Positions 44,601 through 53,227 of a DNA stretch of 64,000 nt are shown one piece after another. Under the pieces are notes generated by a model that searched no databases, was not told the DNA's origin, and saw only the letters and a list, made by a program, of their open reading frames with translations. A program made the translations under genes and the position numbers. Numbering within the stretch: position 1 is the stretch's first letter; each line of letters opens with the position of its first letter. Source of the stretch: Aquimarina spinulae (GTDB lineage: Bacteria > Bacteroidota > Bacteroidia > Flavobacteriales > Flavobacteriaceae); contig NZ_CALSBP010000001.1 in NCBI RefSeq assembly GCF_943373825.1, positions 1,116,001 through 1,180,000 on the forward strand, read 5' to 3'.

Positions 44601-44652
44601 TAAGACTACAAATTTACTCGTTGTATAATTCTAAATTATATTTCCAAAATAA

Positions 44653-44660
44653 TATCTTTG
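44653..44660 (+). promoter_or_regulatory. Bacteroidota -7 element for the small gene and apbE
   Basis: TATCTTTG, a perfect TAnnTTTG match, ends 7 bases before the ATG at 44668, so the transcript would be nearly leaderless. Confidence 0.55.
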
Positions 44661-44667
44661 CAACGCT

Positions 44668-45045
44668 ATGACCAGAACACTTACTAAACAAGAATTACAT
44701 AACCTTGCAATGAATATTGTAGGTGAAGAATTAGAAAAAAAAGGCTTCGAATTTATTGCAATTAATAGCACTTTGGGAAAACATCCTCAGTTTGTGTGTA
44801 TTGATAAATCTAATCAAAGATATTTCGTGCTTGTTAAAGCAGTTTCGTATCCGGATAACCCTCATAATTATGATATTATCTGGATGGAGTCGTTTAAAAA
44901 ACATGCTATAGAACAAGAAGCAAAAGTATTCTACGCAGGTGTTGGTTTACAAAATCCTGAAAACCCAAATAAACCAGTACTTTTAAACGAAGAATATATT
45001 TTGGAATATGCAGGACTACAAACCATTGAAACTCATCTGAACTAA
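44668..45045 (+). CDS. Small conserved protein upstream of apbE
   Basis: 125-residue soluble protein starting MTRTLTKQELHNLAMNIVG. It has an alpha/beta pattern (FVCIDKSNQRYFVLVKAVSY, AKVFYAGVGLQNPEN) reminiscent of a small restriction-endonuclease-like fold, but no catalytic set is evident. I recall proteins of this type being labelled NqrF-like in databases because of their neighbourhood. I see no iron-sulfur, flavin or NADH motif that would support that. It is 4 bases upstream of apbE and cotranscribed with it, so a link to flavin transfer or Nqr maturation is plausible. Confidence 0.75.
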   Translation: MTRTLTKQELHNLAMNIVGEELEKKGFEFIAINSTLGKHPQFVCIDKSNQRYFVLVKAVSYPDNPHNYDIIWMESFKKHAIEQEAKVFYAGVGLQNPENPNKPVLLNEEYILEYAGLQTIETHLN

Positions 45046-45049
45046 AATT

Positions 45050-46057
45050 ATGATTCGAAAAATTGGTATAGTTGTATTAATAGGATTGTTTTTCTCATGC
45101 AAAAAGGAATCTAAATTACATCTTAATTACACTAACGGTAAAGCTTTTGGGACCACGTTTTCGGTTCAGTTTATAGATGATAAAAAGTATGATTTTTCAA
45201 AATCATATGACAGTTTGATCAATGTGATCAATAGGTCAATGTCTACTTATATAAAGGATTCTGATATATCCAGGATAAACTCTGGAGATACTACTGTAGT
45301 GATCGATGAACATTTTGTAAAAGTGTTTGATACTTCTAAAAAGATACATAAAGCAACAAACGGAGCTTTTGATCCTACCATTGGGATTTTGGTAAATGCA
45401 TGGGATTTTGGACCAGAAGGAAAAATAGCCTCTTTAGATAGCCTTAAAATAGATAGTTTATTGCTCTCGGTTGGTTTGCATAAAGTAACACTGAAAGGAG
45501 ATAGAATCGTAAAAGATGACCCTAAAACGTATATCGATTTTAATGCATTGGCAAAAGGATATGGAGTAGATGTTTTTGCTGAATTTTTTGAAAGCAAGGG
45601 GTTTAAGAATTATCTGGTTGAGATAGGAGGGGAGATTAGAGGTAAAGGAAGTAATGTGATTAAACAAAAACCCTGGCGAATAGGAGTAGAAGACCCTAAC
45701 TTTGATGACACACAATCGTATAGTAAAGTAATTTCGTTACACGATGAAGCTATGGCGACTTCTGGTGGATATAGAAAGTATAAAACTGACGAAAACGGAG
45801 AGCGATATATTCATATTTTGAATGCTAAAACGGGATACCCATTAAAATCAAACCTTCTAGCGGTTTCTATTATTGCCAATACCTGTATGGAAGCAGATGC
45901 ATATGCGACTGCATTAATGTCGATGGGATTAGAAGGTTCAAAAAAATTCTTAGAAACACACCAAGAACTCAAAGCATTCTTTATTTATGAAGATCAGAAT
46001 AAGGAATTAAAAACACTATCTGTAAATGGTTTTCCGGATAGTGATTCTAAACTTTAA
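45050..46057 (+). CDS. apbE: FAD:protein FMN transferase (ApbE), lipoprotein
   Basis: Exported flavin transferase of 335 residues that splits FAD and attaches FMN to Thr or Ser of target proteins. The lipobox is LFFSC, so it should be anchored in the membrane facing the periplasm. Family motifs are AFGTTFSVQF, FDPTIGILVNAW, DFNALAKGYGVD, GGEIRGKGSN, ATSGGYRKY and MEADAYATALM. The natural targets in this window are NqrB and NqrC. The preceding small gene is in the same operon. A terminator for the convergent protease gene follows. Confidence 0.95.
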   Translation: MIRKIGIVVLIGLFFSCKKESKLHLNYTNGKAFGTTFSVQFIDDKKYDFSKSYDSLINVINRSMSTYIKDSDISRINSGDTTVVIDEHFVKVFDTSKKIHKATNGAFDPTIGILVNAWDFGPEGKIASLDSLKIDSLLLSVGLHKVTLKGDRIVKDDPKTYIDFNALAKGYGVDVFAEFFESKGFKNYLVEIGGEIRGKGSNVIKQKPWRIGVEDPNFDDTQSYSKVISLHDEAMATSGGYRKYKTDENGERYIHILNAKTGYPLKSNLLAVSIIANTCMEADAYATALMSMGLEGSKKFLETHQELKAFFIYEDQNKELKTLSVNGFPDSDSKL

Positions 46058-46063
46058 GATAGA

Positions 46064-46094
46064 TAAAAAAAACAGTTCGAAATGTTTCGAACTG
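46064..46094 (-). terminator. Terminator after the astacin-like gene
   Basis: CAGTTCGAAA (46073-46082) and TTTCGAACTG (46085-46094) form a tight hairpin followed on the minus strand by eight T residues. It lies 29 bases after the protease stop. Confidence 0.75.
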
Positions 46095-46122
46095 CTTTGT
46101 GAAATAAATAACTTGTCTATTT

Positions 46123-47043
46123 CTAGTAAAATTGACGTAAAGCTTGTATATCTGAGTTACTGGGGCCGTAAGAAGTTCCATTTCTTCTACCGTACTCTAT
46201 TGCATTAGTAAAAGGCCTGTTATCACTCCTTCTTACCATATCGTATCTTCCACCTCCTATAGACTTAGAAGGGTAAAGCATAATCGATGCCCAATCAAAA
46301 GAAGTTAAATTTTGAGTGCCCTGAATACTTATATTTGGATTGTTTACATATGCAATGATGTGATTGTTTCTGTCTGATCTTTGATGCTCGTGAGCAAGTC
46401 CCAAAGCATGTCCTAACTCATGAATTGCTACAGATACATACGGATCATTTGTAGAAAGATCTTGTGCTCCACCATACATCCCAAGACGAGAATAATCTGC
46501 ACCATTTGCTACTACTCGAATGTAGTTTCTGTGCATACTAGGATTATAATATACAAATCGTACACCTAAACGATTAGCCCATACCCCGGCAGCCTGAATA
46601 ATACTGTTTCTATTCTGACTAGGTACCCCTGGAGTAAATTGAATAGGGATTACACCATTAGTCCAACCTCTAACTCCATATGGGATTGCTCCTTTGGCTG
46701 TAGGTACTGCTTCGTCAGTGATAACCACACCTTTTGGTAATAACATGTCTCCACCTAATACATAATCTCCCTGATCATTAATCTGGTAATGAATTTTTTC
46801 AGAACCGATATACCCTTCTTTAAGTTCTCCTGTAGAAGATATTAAATGAGTATCAGCATTAGAAATAGCTAAATCATTCGAATTTAAATTTCCAAAATTG
46901 AATGAAGAATAATCAAAATTGGCATATTCTAATGTTTTTTCCTCCATTTCTTCGGGAGTAGTCTCATCATTTTTAGTACATGATGTCGAAATTATGGTAG
47001 TTGCAGCAACCATAATCGCTAAAAATCTTTTGTTTGATTTCAT
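46123..47043 (-). CDS. Astacin-like (M12A) zinc metalloprotease lipoprotein
   Basis: 306-residue exported lipoprotein (signal ending ISTSC). A prosegment-like region of about 100 residues precedes the catalytic domain. The zinc motif is VAIHELGHALGLAHEHQR, which matches the HExxHxxGxxH consensus of metzincins plus the following Glu typical of astacins. The Met-turn reads DWASIMLYPS with the downstream Tyr expected for astacins. The protease probably acts at or outside the cell surface; substrate unknown. It lies alone between apbE and an empty 289-base region (47044-47332). Confidence 0.9.
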   Translation of the reverse strand: MKSNKRFLAIMVAATTIISTSCTKNDETTPEEMEEKTLEYANFDYSSFNFGNLNSNDLAISNADTHLISSTGELKEGYIGSEKIHYQINDQGDYVLGGDMLLPKGVVITDEAVPTAKGAIPYGVRGWTNGVIPIQFTPGVPSQNRNSIIQAAGVWANRLGVRFVYYNPSMHRNYIRVVANGADYSRLGMYGGAQDLSTNDPYVSVAIHELGHALGLAHEHQRSDRNNHIIAYVNNPNISIQGTQNLTSFDWASIMLYPSKSIGGGRYDMVRRSDNRPFTNAIEYGRRNGTSYGPSNSDIQALRQFY

Positions 47044-47332
47044 TTTTGTTAAAATTTGTGTTAAAAAATTACGCTTATTTTGTTATCAAACAAATCTAAA
47101 TGTTAGAGAAATATTAAAATTTAACAAAAGTGTATGTTTAATAGCACTTTTTGCGAACCTTTTTAATTTTTTGTTAAATAATAAACAGTGCCAGGAAGAG
47201 GTGTGTAATTTCAATATAAAAAAGCATGAATACCCGATAGAGCTCATTAGAGTTTTTTAGAACGAATCATCAAATAACTTTTGATATCCTTAAGGAGATG
47301 TAATAAAAATTTACCTGTCTTTTTGATCTTAG

Positions 47333-48100
47333 TTATGGTTTATAACAAACAGGAAGGATTTCCCCAGGAGCAAGACAGTATTTTGTTACACGCTCTTTTG
47401 ATAAAATATTAGTGTAATCTACCTCATCAACTTTAAAACCAATAGCTCTTAATTTTTCGAAATAGTCCTGGCCATAAACCCTTACATGATCATATTGACC
47501 AAATATTCTGGCACGTTCTTGTGGATCTGTAATGCTATCATCCTCAAAGGTTATGTCTCTATTTAGGTCCTGAGGAATTTGGAGAATTGCCATCCCGCCT
47601 GGTTTTAAAACCCTGAAAATTTCTTGCATTGCTGTAGTATCATCGGGGATATGTTCTAAAACATGATTACAAAAGATAACGTCATATTCATTATCTGCAA
47701 AAGGTAAATTACAGATATCTGCTTTTACATCGGCTAACGGAGAATTAAGATCAGTAGTCGTATAATCAAGGTGTTTTAAATTTCTAAACCTTTTATAAAA
47801 TGCTTGTTCAGGAGCAAAATGTAATACTTTGGTGGGAGTAGTAAAAAATTCGGTTTCATGAGTTAGAAATAACCAGAGTAACCGATGTCGTTCTAATGAT
47901 AAAGTCGAAGGAGAAAGTACATTATCTCTTTGTTTACCATATCCATAAGGCAAAAAACGAGAAAAACTTTTGCCATCAATTGGATCAGTATATGTGTTTC
48001 CTCGTAAAAATAATGATAATATCGGGCGTGCTATATAACTCAATCGAATCAATAGCGGCCTGGGGATAGTATTAAGTACTAATTTAAATAGTTTTTTCAT
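47333..48100 (-). CDS. Class I SAM-dependent methyltransferase
   Basis: 255-residue methyltransferase of unknown substrate. A basic, hydrophobic N-terminus (about 35 residues) precedes the fold. Motif I is degenerate (KVLHFAPEQAFYKRF instead of a glycine-rich loop). Later motifs are clear: YTTTDLNSPLADVKADICN, YDVIFCNHVLEHIPDD and [18 protein letters not shown], the Methyltransf_11 pattern. It follows map by 44 bases on the same strand and may be cotranscribed with it. Confidence 0.85.
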   Translation of the reverse strand: MKKLFKLVLNTIPRPLLIRLSYIARPILSLFLRGNTYTDPIDGKSFSRFLPYGYGKQRDNVLSPSTLSLERHRLLWLFLTHETEFFTTPTKVLHFAPEQAFYKRFRNLKHLDYTTTDLNSPLADVKADICNLPFADNEYDVIFCNHVLEHIPDDTTAMQEIFRVLKPGGMAILQIPQDLNRDITFEDDSITDPQERARIFGQYDHVRVYGQDYFEKLRAIGFKVDEVDYTNILSKERVTKYCLAPGEILPVCYKP

Positions 48101-48144
48101 TTTGAAAAGCTACACACTATGCAGATTTTGAGTACTAAAGAATG

Positions 48145-48963
48145 CTATACAGTCAATACTTCTTGTCTAAAGGCATCTTCTTCATTAGATTCGATACCTA
48201 ATGCCTGATAGATATATTTAAAAGTTGAAAGAATTTCAGGTTTTCCATCAATTATAGCCACATCATGTTCAAAATGAGCACTCGGTTTCCCATCCGCAGT
48301 AAGAATAGTCCAGCCGTCTTGTAGTTGTTTGATACGATGGGTTCCCATATTCGTCATAGGTTCAATAGCAACGACCATACCTTCAATAAATTTTTTCCCT
48401 TTCCCACGACGTCCATAATTAGGCATCTCGGGATCTTCATGCATTTTTCGACCCAAACCATGACCTACTAATTCTCTAACCACTCCATAACCAGCTTCTT
48501 CGGTGAATTTCTGGATTGCATACCCAACATCACCAACTCGTTTTCCAACTTTAAACTCAGCAATCCCAATGTATAGAGATTCTTTAGTAATGCGAAGTAA
48601 ACGTTCTACTTCTTTTGATACTTCACCTACAGGAAATGTATATGCATGATCTCCATAAAAATCATTTTTAATAGCACCGCAATCAATAGATATAATATCA
48701 CCTTCTTCTAATGGATTGTTATTTGGGATTCCATGAACCACTTGAGCATTAGGACTCATACATAAGGTATTTGGAAAATCGTACAATCCCAAAAAACCAG
48801 GAATTGCACCATGATCTCTAATAAATTCTTCTGCAAGTTTATCTAACTGTAGCGTAGTTACCCCAGGTTTAACTTGGGAGGCTAACATCCCTAATGTCTT
48901 AGATACAATTAATGCACTTTCTCGCATTAATTCTATTTCTTCACGTGTTTTAGTAATAATCAT
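48145..48963 (-). CDS. map: Methionine aminopeptidase, type I
   Basis: Cytoplasmic metalloprotease of 272 residues that removes the initiator methionine from new proteins. All metal ligands are visible: Asp in IISIDCGAI, Asp in YGDHAYTF, His in LVGHGLGRKMHEDPEM, Glu in VVAIEPMTN and Glu in HFEHDVAI. The length and MIITKTREEIELMRES start are those of stand-alone type Ia/Ib enzymes. Confidence 0.96.
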   Translation of the reverse strand: MIITKTREEIELMRESALIVSKTLGMLASQVKPGVTTLQLDKLAEEFIRDHGAIPGFLGLYDFPNTLCMSPNAQVVHGIPNNNPLEEGDIISIDCGAIKNDFYGDHAYTFPVGEVSKEVERLLRITKESLYIGIAEFKVGKRVGDVGYAIQKFTEEAGYGVVRELVGHGLGRKMHEDPEMPNYGRRGKGKKFIEGMVVAIEPMTNMGTHRIKQLQDGWTILTADGKPSAHFEHDVAIIDGKPEILSTFKYIYQALGIESNEEDAFRQEVLTV

Positions 48964-49078
48964 ATGTAAACAATTCCTTGATAAAAGAAGGCAAATTTAC
49001 AAAGAATAATGCTTGTTCTGTTCAACAGCACCCTCTATTTTGATATTTCACTTTTTTACGCTATTGACTAGAGTACTT

Positions 49079-49540
49079 TTAAGTGGTTTTTAATGTAAAT
49101 GAAGTAGTTAGGCCTACGCAAAAACTTCGAGGCAACTTATCCACTCCAAAAATTGCTCTTGTATGTGTACCTTTTTCTTCTAGTACCTTAATAAATAGAT
49201 CTGAAGCCCCATTTACTACAATAGGAGAATCGTCCCAATGAGCACCCGACTGAAAGTAAGCATCAATATGATTGAGCCCTTCAATAGCATCAAAGCCAAT
49301 TTTTTTATCTATCTGAGCAAGAACATTAAGAGCACATAATTTCATAGCTTCATATCCTTGATCCGTCGTTATGGTATCTCCTAATCTGCCTTGAAATAAG
49401 TATTCACCATTTTGAATAGGAAATTGGATAGCTACATAGGCAATATTACCTCTTGTATTTACAGATACATATGACCCTCCTGGAGCAGATATTTCAGGTA
49501 ATTGGAGCCCAAGTTCGTTCAATTTTTCTTTTGGTGTCAT
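49079..49540 (-). CDS. RidA/YjgF-family protein
   Basis: 153-residue protein of the RidA-like superfamily, subgroup YjgF/YER057c-like with LNELGLQLPEISAPGGSYVSV at its N-terminus. RidA proteins hydrolyse reactive enamines and imines, but this subgroup is not characterised. Conserved glycine-rich segments are QGRLGDTITTDQGYEA and SDLFIKVLEEKGTHTRAIFGV; CVGLTTSFTL forms the last strand. It lies 8 bases downstream of the thioredoxin-like gene on the same strand. Confidence 0.85.
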   Translation of the reverse strand: MTPKEKLNELGLQLPEISAPGGSYVSVNTRGNIAYVAIQFPIQNGEYLFQGRLGDTITTDQGYEAMKLCALNVLAQIDKKIGFDAIEGLNHIDAYFQSGAHWDDSPIVVNGASDLFIKVLEEKGTHTRAIFGVDKLPRSFCVGLTTSFTLKTT

Positions 49541-49548
49541 CGAATTAT

Positions 49549-50136
49549 TTAATCTTCGTAAGAATGTTTATAGGGGTGTTCAGAAACAATCGCTAATATA
49601 TCTTTTTCGAGGGTTTCTCTAGCAAATTCTACATAACGCCCTATTTCTTCTCCATTTTTATAAAAGATAAAAGTTGGCACTCGCATAATGTCTAAATCTT
49701 TTTCAAAACCTTCGGGAGTATCTTTCGATCTTGTTACTGTTATTAATTCTAGATTTTTATAACTAAAATTAGAAGCGTCCAGTATTTTATAAATTGTGGG
49801 AGTTTCTCTTTTACTGTCACTACACCAGGTACCCATAAAAGCTTTAATCGTAATATTTTTTAGGTATGGAGATATTTTCTCTACAGTTCTGGTATCGACA
49901 GTATAATTTTTGTAATTGGCATTAAACCAATTTCCATATGGCTCCTGCTCTAACGCTTTTCGATCTTGTTTGCCTACCAAAAAATCTGATTTAGAGCTAT
50001 TTTTCTTTTCAGTTGAAACTTGCTGTTGATTATTTTTCGTTAGTTCAGCATTAGAATTTTTATCATTTGTAGCAGTAGAAGTACTTCCGCAGGAAAAAAG
50101 AACACCGGTAATAGCTAAAAAAAATATTTTTTTCAT
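49549..50136 (-). CDS. Thioredoxin-like lipoprotein with single active-site cysteine
   Basis: 195-residue exported lipoprotein (lipobox TGVLFSC). A Ser/Asn-rich linker of about 50 residues precedes a thioredoxin fold: FMGTWCSDSKRETP at the active-site helix and the cis-proline loop RVPTFIFYKNG. The usual CxxC is reduced to one cysteine (WCSDS), so dithiol exchange is unlikely. A reductase using one thiol, or a binding role, is possible. It precedes the RidA-like gene and probably forms an operon with it. Confidence 0.85.
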   Translation of the reverse strand: MKKIFFLAITGVLFSCGSTSTATNDKNSNAELTKNNQQQVSTEKKNSSKSDFLVGKQDRKALEQEPYGNWFNANYKNYTVDTRTVEKISPYLKNITIKAFMGTWCSDSKRETPTIYKILDASNFSYKNLELITVTRSKDTPEGFEKDLDIMRVPTFIFYKNGEEIGRYVEFARETLEKDILAIVSEHPYKHSYED

Positions 50137-50301
50137 TTTGATCTACAATTGTTTGCTCTGCCAATATATATAAATTCTAATGCTTGATCCAATGATTTGA
50201 TACTAGTTTAACAAATAATGAAATATCGACGCAGCGTTTTTATTTTTTCGGGGTTTAATAGATAGAAAACAAAGATAATATTCACTTAAAAAAAGAAAAC
50301 C

Positions 50302-51153
50302 ATGAAAAAATTATTGATTTGTGCCCTGATTTTTGGCCTAGTAGTGAGTTGTACTAAAAATGATGTTGATGATAGTGTCTCTGAACAAAATAATAAAGAA
50401 ACATTTGAATTGAGTAAAACTGTGAACCTGGCTATGGATGATTTCGGAAAAATTTCAGAACAGGCTTCTATAGATCTTAAAAACTCCTCTAAAAGTAGTA
50501 AAGGAACCTGTTTCTCTATCGAATTATTAATTCCTTATCAGGAAAAACCTATTCCGGGTTTTTCGGGATATGAACATTACAGTAAATTGATTTTAAATGA
50601 TACAGGAGACCAATGCCAATTTGATGATTGGACAGGTAGTTTAGAATACTATGTAGCCGAAGATTTACCATCTAAATTTAAGGACTCTGCAGTGTTTAAA
50701 AATGTGCAATACGATCGGGGATATATTTTTGATGGGTATAGAGTAGCTCAAAAAAATGAAGAACAAAGCACCGATGATATTCCGGTATTTGATGTAAAAA
50801 TAGATGGAGTTATTACAGCTCCTGATGGAGAAACATATCAGTATACAACGAATAGAAATTTTTCTTTTCAAAACCGTTTTACAGAACAAGAGGTTATTAC
50901 TTTAAAAGAATCCTCTTCATTAGAAAATCTACAAAAACCTTTCTTTATAAAATCAAAATCTGTTGATGGATCTCCAATAGTATATAAAGCAGCATGTTTT
51001 GAAGGGTTGAGTTTTCTTAAATATCCTGTGCAGGGATCACAAGATTATTCTAGTAATTTCGGAGTTAATTTTAATATTAATTTTGGCGACGGAACCTGTG
51101 ATCGTGAGGTTATACTTACTTCAATAGAAGGGACGATAACTTTTGACCTATAA
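50302..51153 (+). CDS. Hypothetical lipoprotein
   Basis: 283-residue exported lipoprotein (lipobox GLVVSC). The C-terminal part is mostly beta-strand, with cysteines in KGTCFSIE, DQCQFDDW, AACFEG and GTCDREV that may pair. I do not recognise a domain. It is monocistronic, with a strong terminator directly downstream, and faces the ECF sigma/FecR pair convergently. Confidence 0.75.
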   Translation: MKKLLICALIFGLVVSCTKNDVDDSVSEQNNKETFELSKTVNLAMDDFGKISEQASIDLKNSSKSSKGTCFSIELLIPYQEKPIPGFSGYEHYSKLILNDTGDQCQFDDWTGSLEYYVAEDLPSKFKDSAVFKNVQYDRGYIFDGYRVAQKNEEQSTDDIPVFDVKIDGVITAPDGETYQYTTNRNFSFQNRFTEQEVITLKESSSLENLQKPFFIKSKSVDGSPIVYKAACFEGLSFLKYPVQGSQDYSSNFGVNFNINFGDGTCDREVILTSIEGTITFDL

Positions 51154-51171
51154 ATAATATATATTAAGTTT

Positions 51172-51212
51172 AAAAAACCGGCCTATAAAATATTTTATAG
51201 GCCGGTTTTTTT
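51172..51212. terminator. Strong terminator after the lipoprotein gene
   Basis: Perfect arms AACCGGCCTATAAAAT and ATTTTATAGGCCGGTT flanked by A and T runs on both sides. It can also serve the convergent fecR gene. Confidence 0.9.
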
Positions 51213-51316
51213 ATATATAAACAATAAGGATTTATAGTAAGAAGTACTAAAAGAATCAGATGTGTTAAAATATCTTTTTAGAGTTTACAAAGAAGATATT
51301 TACGCTATACAAATTA

Positions 51317-52411
51317 CTAATTTGCACAATTACCTTCTCCTATAAGTATAAAAATCTCGCCTTCCTTTTCTATTTTTACATTGAATTTCTTAGCTAATTC
51401 ACTCAATACTTTTTCGGTAGTTGCATTGCTAAAAGATCCTGTGTATTTACAATCGAGTAGAGGACTGCGTTTTAATCTAATTTTGGCATCGAAGTTTTCG
51501 CCCAAATCACTTATAATTTGATTCACACTAACATTTTTATAATGTAAAACACTAGTTCTCCAGGCAAATTGATTTGGAGATCTTTTAAGAAGCATAATTC
51601 CTTGGGGGTTGATACTAAAACTTTGTCCCGAAACTACATTTTGTTTTTTACCAGTTGTACGATGAATTATTTCTGCAGAACCTTCAATAAGCGTGATATA
51701 ATCGGCATCTTTTTCTACAGATATTGCAAAAGAATTTCCGCTAACCCGAACATTACAATAGTTTCCGTGTATCACGAATGGTTTTGATTCATTTTTCTGT
51801 ATTGAAAAGAATAAAGTACCAACAAGATCAACTCTTCTATAGCTTTGTATTGAAGTATTAAAATTAACTTTGCTATTTTTTCTCATTACCATCGTACTCG
51901 AATCGGGAAGCTTAATATACTTGGTGTTTTTTGTTGATGCATATTTTTCTGAAGCGATATAGGATACCCCAATGAATCCTTTTTCGTTACTTTCTTCGTC
52001 TGGTTCTAAAATGGTAACGTCTATAGAAAAAGTTTCTGTTTTAGAAGTTTTTACAGGTTTATTTTCTGTATTCGATTCTACAGGTTTGACTTCAATAATT
52101 TTTGGTTGCTCTTCTATTTGAATTGTAGTTTGAACATTTTTTGGTTCGACAGAATCGATGTTTTCTTGGTGTGATGGAGTGATCTCGGTATTTTCAGGAG
52201 TAGTGTCATTCATTACATAATACAGAATGAATATAGCGCAAAGTAATATAGCAATAACAGTTATTTCATACCAAGGTATATAATTACGCTTAACCTTTTC
52301 TTTCTGTACTGCATTGTATATGTCATCAAACCTATCCTTCGATGGTATAATCGAATCACTTTTAAATTTTGCTTGTAAAAGCGGTTTTAAAAGGTCTTTA
52401 TCATCTTTCAT
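51317..52411 (-). CDS. FecR-family anti-sigma factor
   Basis: 364-residue inner-membrane anti-sigma factor. A cytoplasmic N-terminal segment is followed by one membrane helix at about 47-67 (VIAILLCAIFILYYVM), an acidic Thr/Glu-rich periplasmic linker, the FecR domain (about 160-260; KNTKYIKLPDSSTMVMRKN, VRVSGNSFAISVEKDA, GQSFSINPQG), and an STN/DUF4974-like C-terminal domain (VSVNQIISDLGENFDAKI, VLSELAKKFNVKIE). It should hold the sigma factor encoded 25 bases upstream. A TonB-dependent receptor, the usual third member, is absent. Confidence 0.88.
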   Translation of the reverse strand: MKDDKDLLKPLLQAKFKSDSIIPSKDRFDDIYNAVQKEKVKRNYIPWYEITVIAILLCAIFILYYVMNDTTPENTEITPSHQENIDSVEPKNVQTTIQIEEQPKIIEVKPVESNTENKPVKTSKTETFSIDVTILEPDEESNEKGFIGVSYIASEKYASTKNTKYIKLPDSSTMVMRKNSKVNFNTSIQSYRRVDLVGTLFFSIQKNESKPFVIHGNYCNVRVSGNSFAISVEKDADYITLIEGSAEIIHRTTGKKQNVVSGQSFSINPQGIMLLKRSPNQFAWRTSVLHYKNVSVNQIISDLGENFDAKIRLKRSPLLDCKYTGSFSNATTEKVLSELAKKFNVKIEKEGEIFILIGEGNCAN

Positions 52412-52436
52412 TTGTTACTCATTTAGGTTTTAAACG

Positions 52437-53003
52437 TTAAAACTTTACAACTCCATTATTCCTCATACGCTCTAATAGCTTCTTTCTTGCCCTGGTATAG
52501 TTAGATCTTGATGTGCTTTCTTTAATATTAAGCATTTCTCCTATTTCCTTATGAGAATATCCTTCGATGGCATAGAGATTTAGAACATAGCGATACTGTT
52601 CGGGTAAATCACTAATAAAGGTTCGTAGTCTCTCTATCGATATCTCCTTAGATAGATAGTCTTTTTCGGGTTCTTCTAGTTCCTGTATCTCATTTTTGTT
52701 GATGAAATCTTCATGATCTACATGAATCGTTTTTTTCATTTTATGCCAATGATCAATGGCACAATTCACAACAATTCTTTCAATCCAACTCCCCAACGTT
52801 CCTTTATGACGGTATTTTTGAATACCTTTAAATACTTTGATAAAAGCTTCTTGTACAATGTCTTCTGCATCAGATTGATTTACACAATAGCGAAGACCCA
52901 CCGCAATCATTCGCGGTGCAAAAGTATTGTATATTTTTTCCATGGCATCCCGATTACCCTTTTTACAGGCTTTTACTAGTCTGTCTTGTTCTTTTTTATT
53001 CAT
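52437..53003 (-). CDS. ECF-type RNA polymerase sigma factor
   Basis: 188-residue sigma-70 family ECF factor. Region 2 (about 20-95) shows NQSDAEDIVQEAFIKVFKG and LGSWIERIVVNCAIDHWHK; region 4 (about 128-182) shows LPEQYRYVLNLYAIEGYSHKE and IKESTSRSNYTRARKKL. It directs polymerase to its own promoter set and is probably restrained by the FecR protein encoded next to it in the same operon. Confidence 0.92.
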   Translation of the reverse strand: MNKKEQDRLVKACKKGNRDAMEKIYNTFAPRMIAVGLRYCVNQSDAEDIVQEAFIKVFKGIQKYRHKGTLGSWIERIVVNCAIDHWHKMKKTIHVDHEDFINKNEIQELEEPEKDYLSKEISIERLRTFISDLPEQYRYVLNLYAIEGYSHKEIGEMLNIKESTSRSNYTRARKKLLERMRNNGVVKF

Positions 53004-53153
53004 GAATAAGGGTTAGTGCTTAACTCATATAATGTATAACCAAGAATATTGGGTTTCGCTGCGTACTAATTATACTTTTTTTATCTACATAAAAACATAT
53101 AATCTATGTTAAGGTAACAAAAGAATTTTGAAAAATAAAAAGACAGAAAAACA

Positions 53154-53187
53154 CAAGTCGCATAAAAGAGTGCTTTTATGCGACTTG
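53154..53187 (-). terminator. Terminator after gpmI
   Basis: Perfect 14-base arms CAAGTCGCATAAAA and TTTTATGCGACTTG around GAGTGC. On the minus strand TGTTTTT follows. It lies 41 bases after the gpmI stop. Confidence 0.75.
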
Positions 53188-53227
53188 TTTCAAAAAAAGA
53201 AATTATTCTTTAGTGTATTTTTGAATA

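Noticed and set aside
44668..45045. Annotation of this small gene as an NqrF subunit
   Set aside because: It has no ferredoxin cysteines, FAD motif or NADH site. The real nqrF is at 32962.
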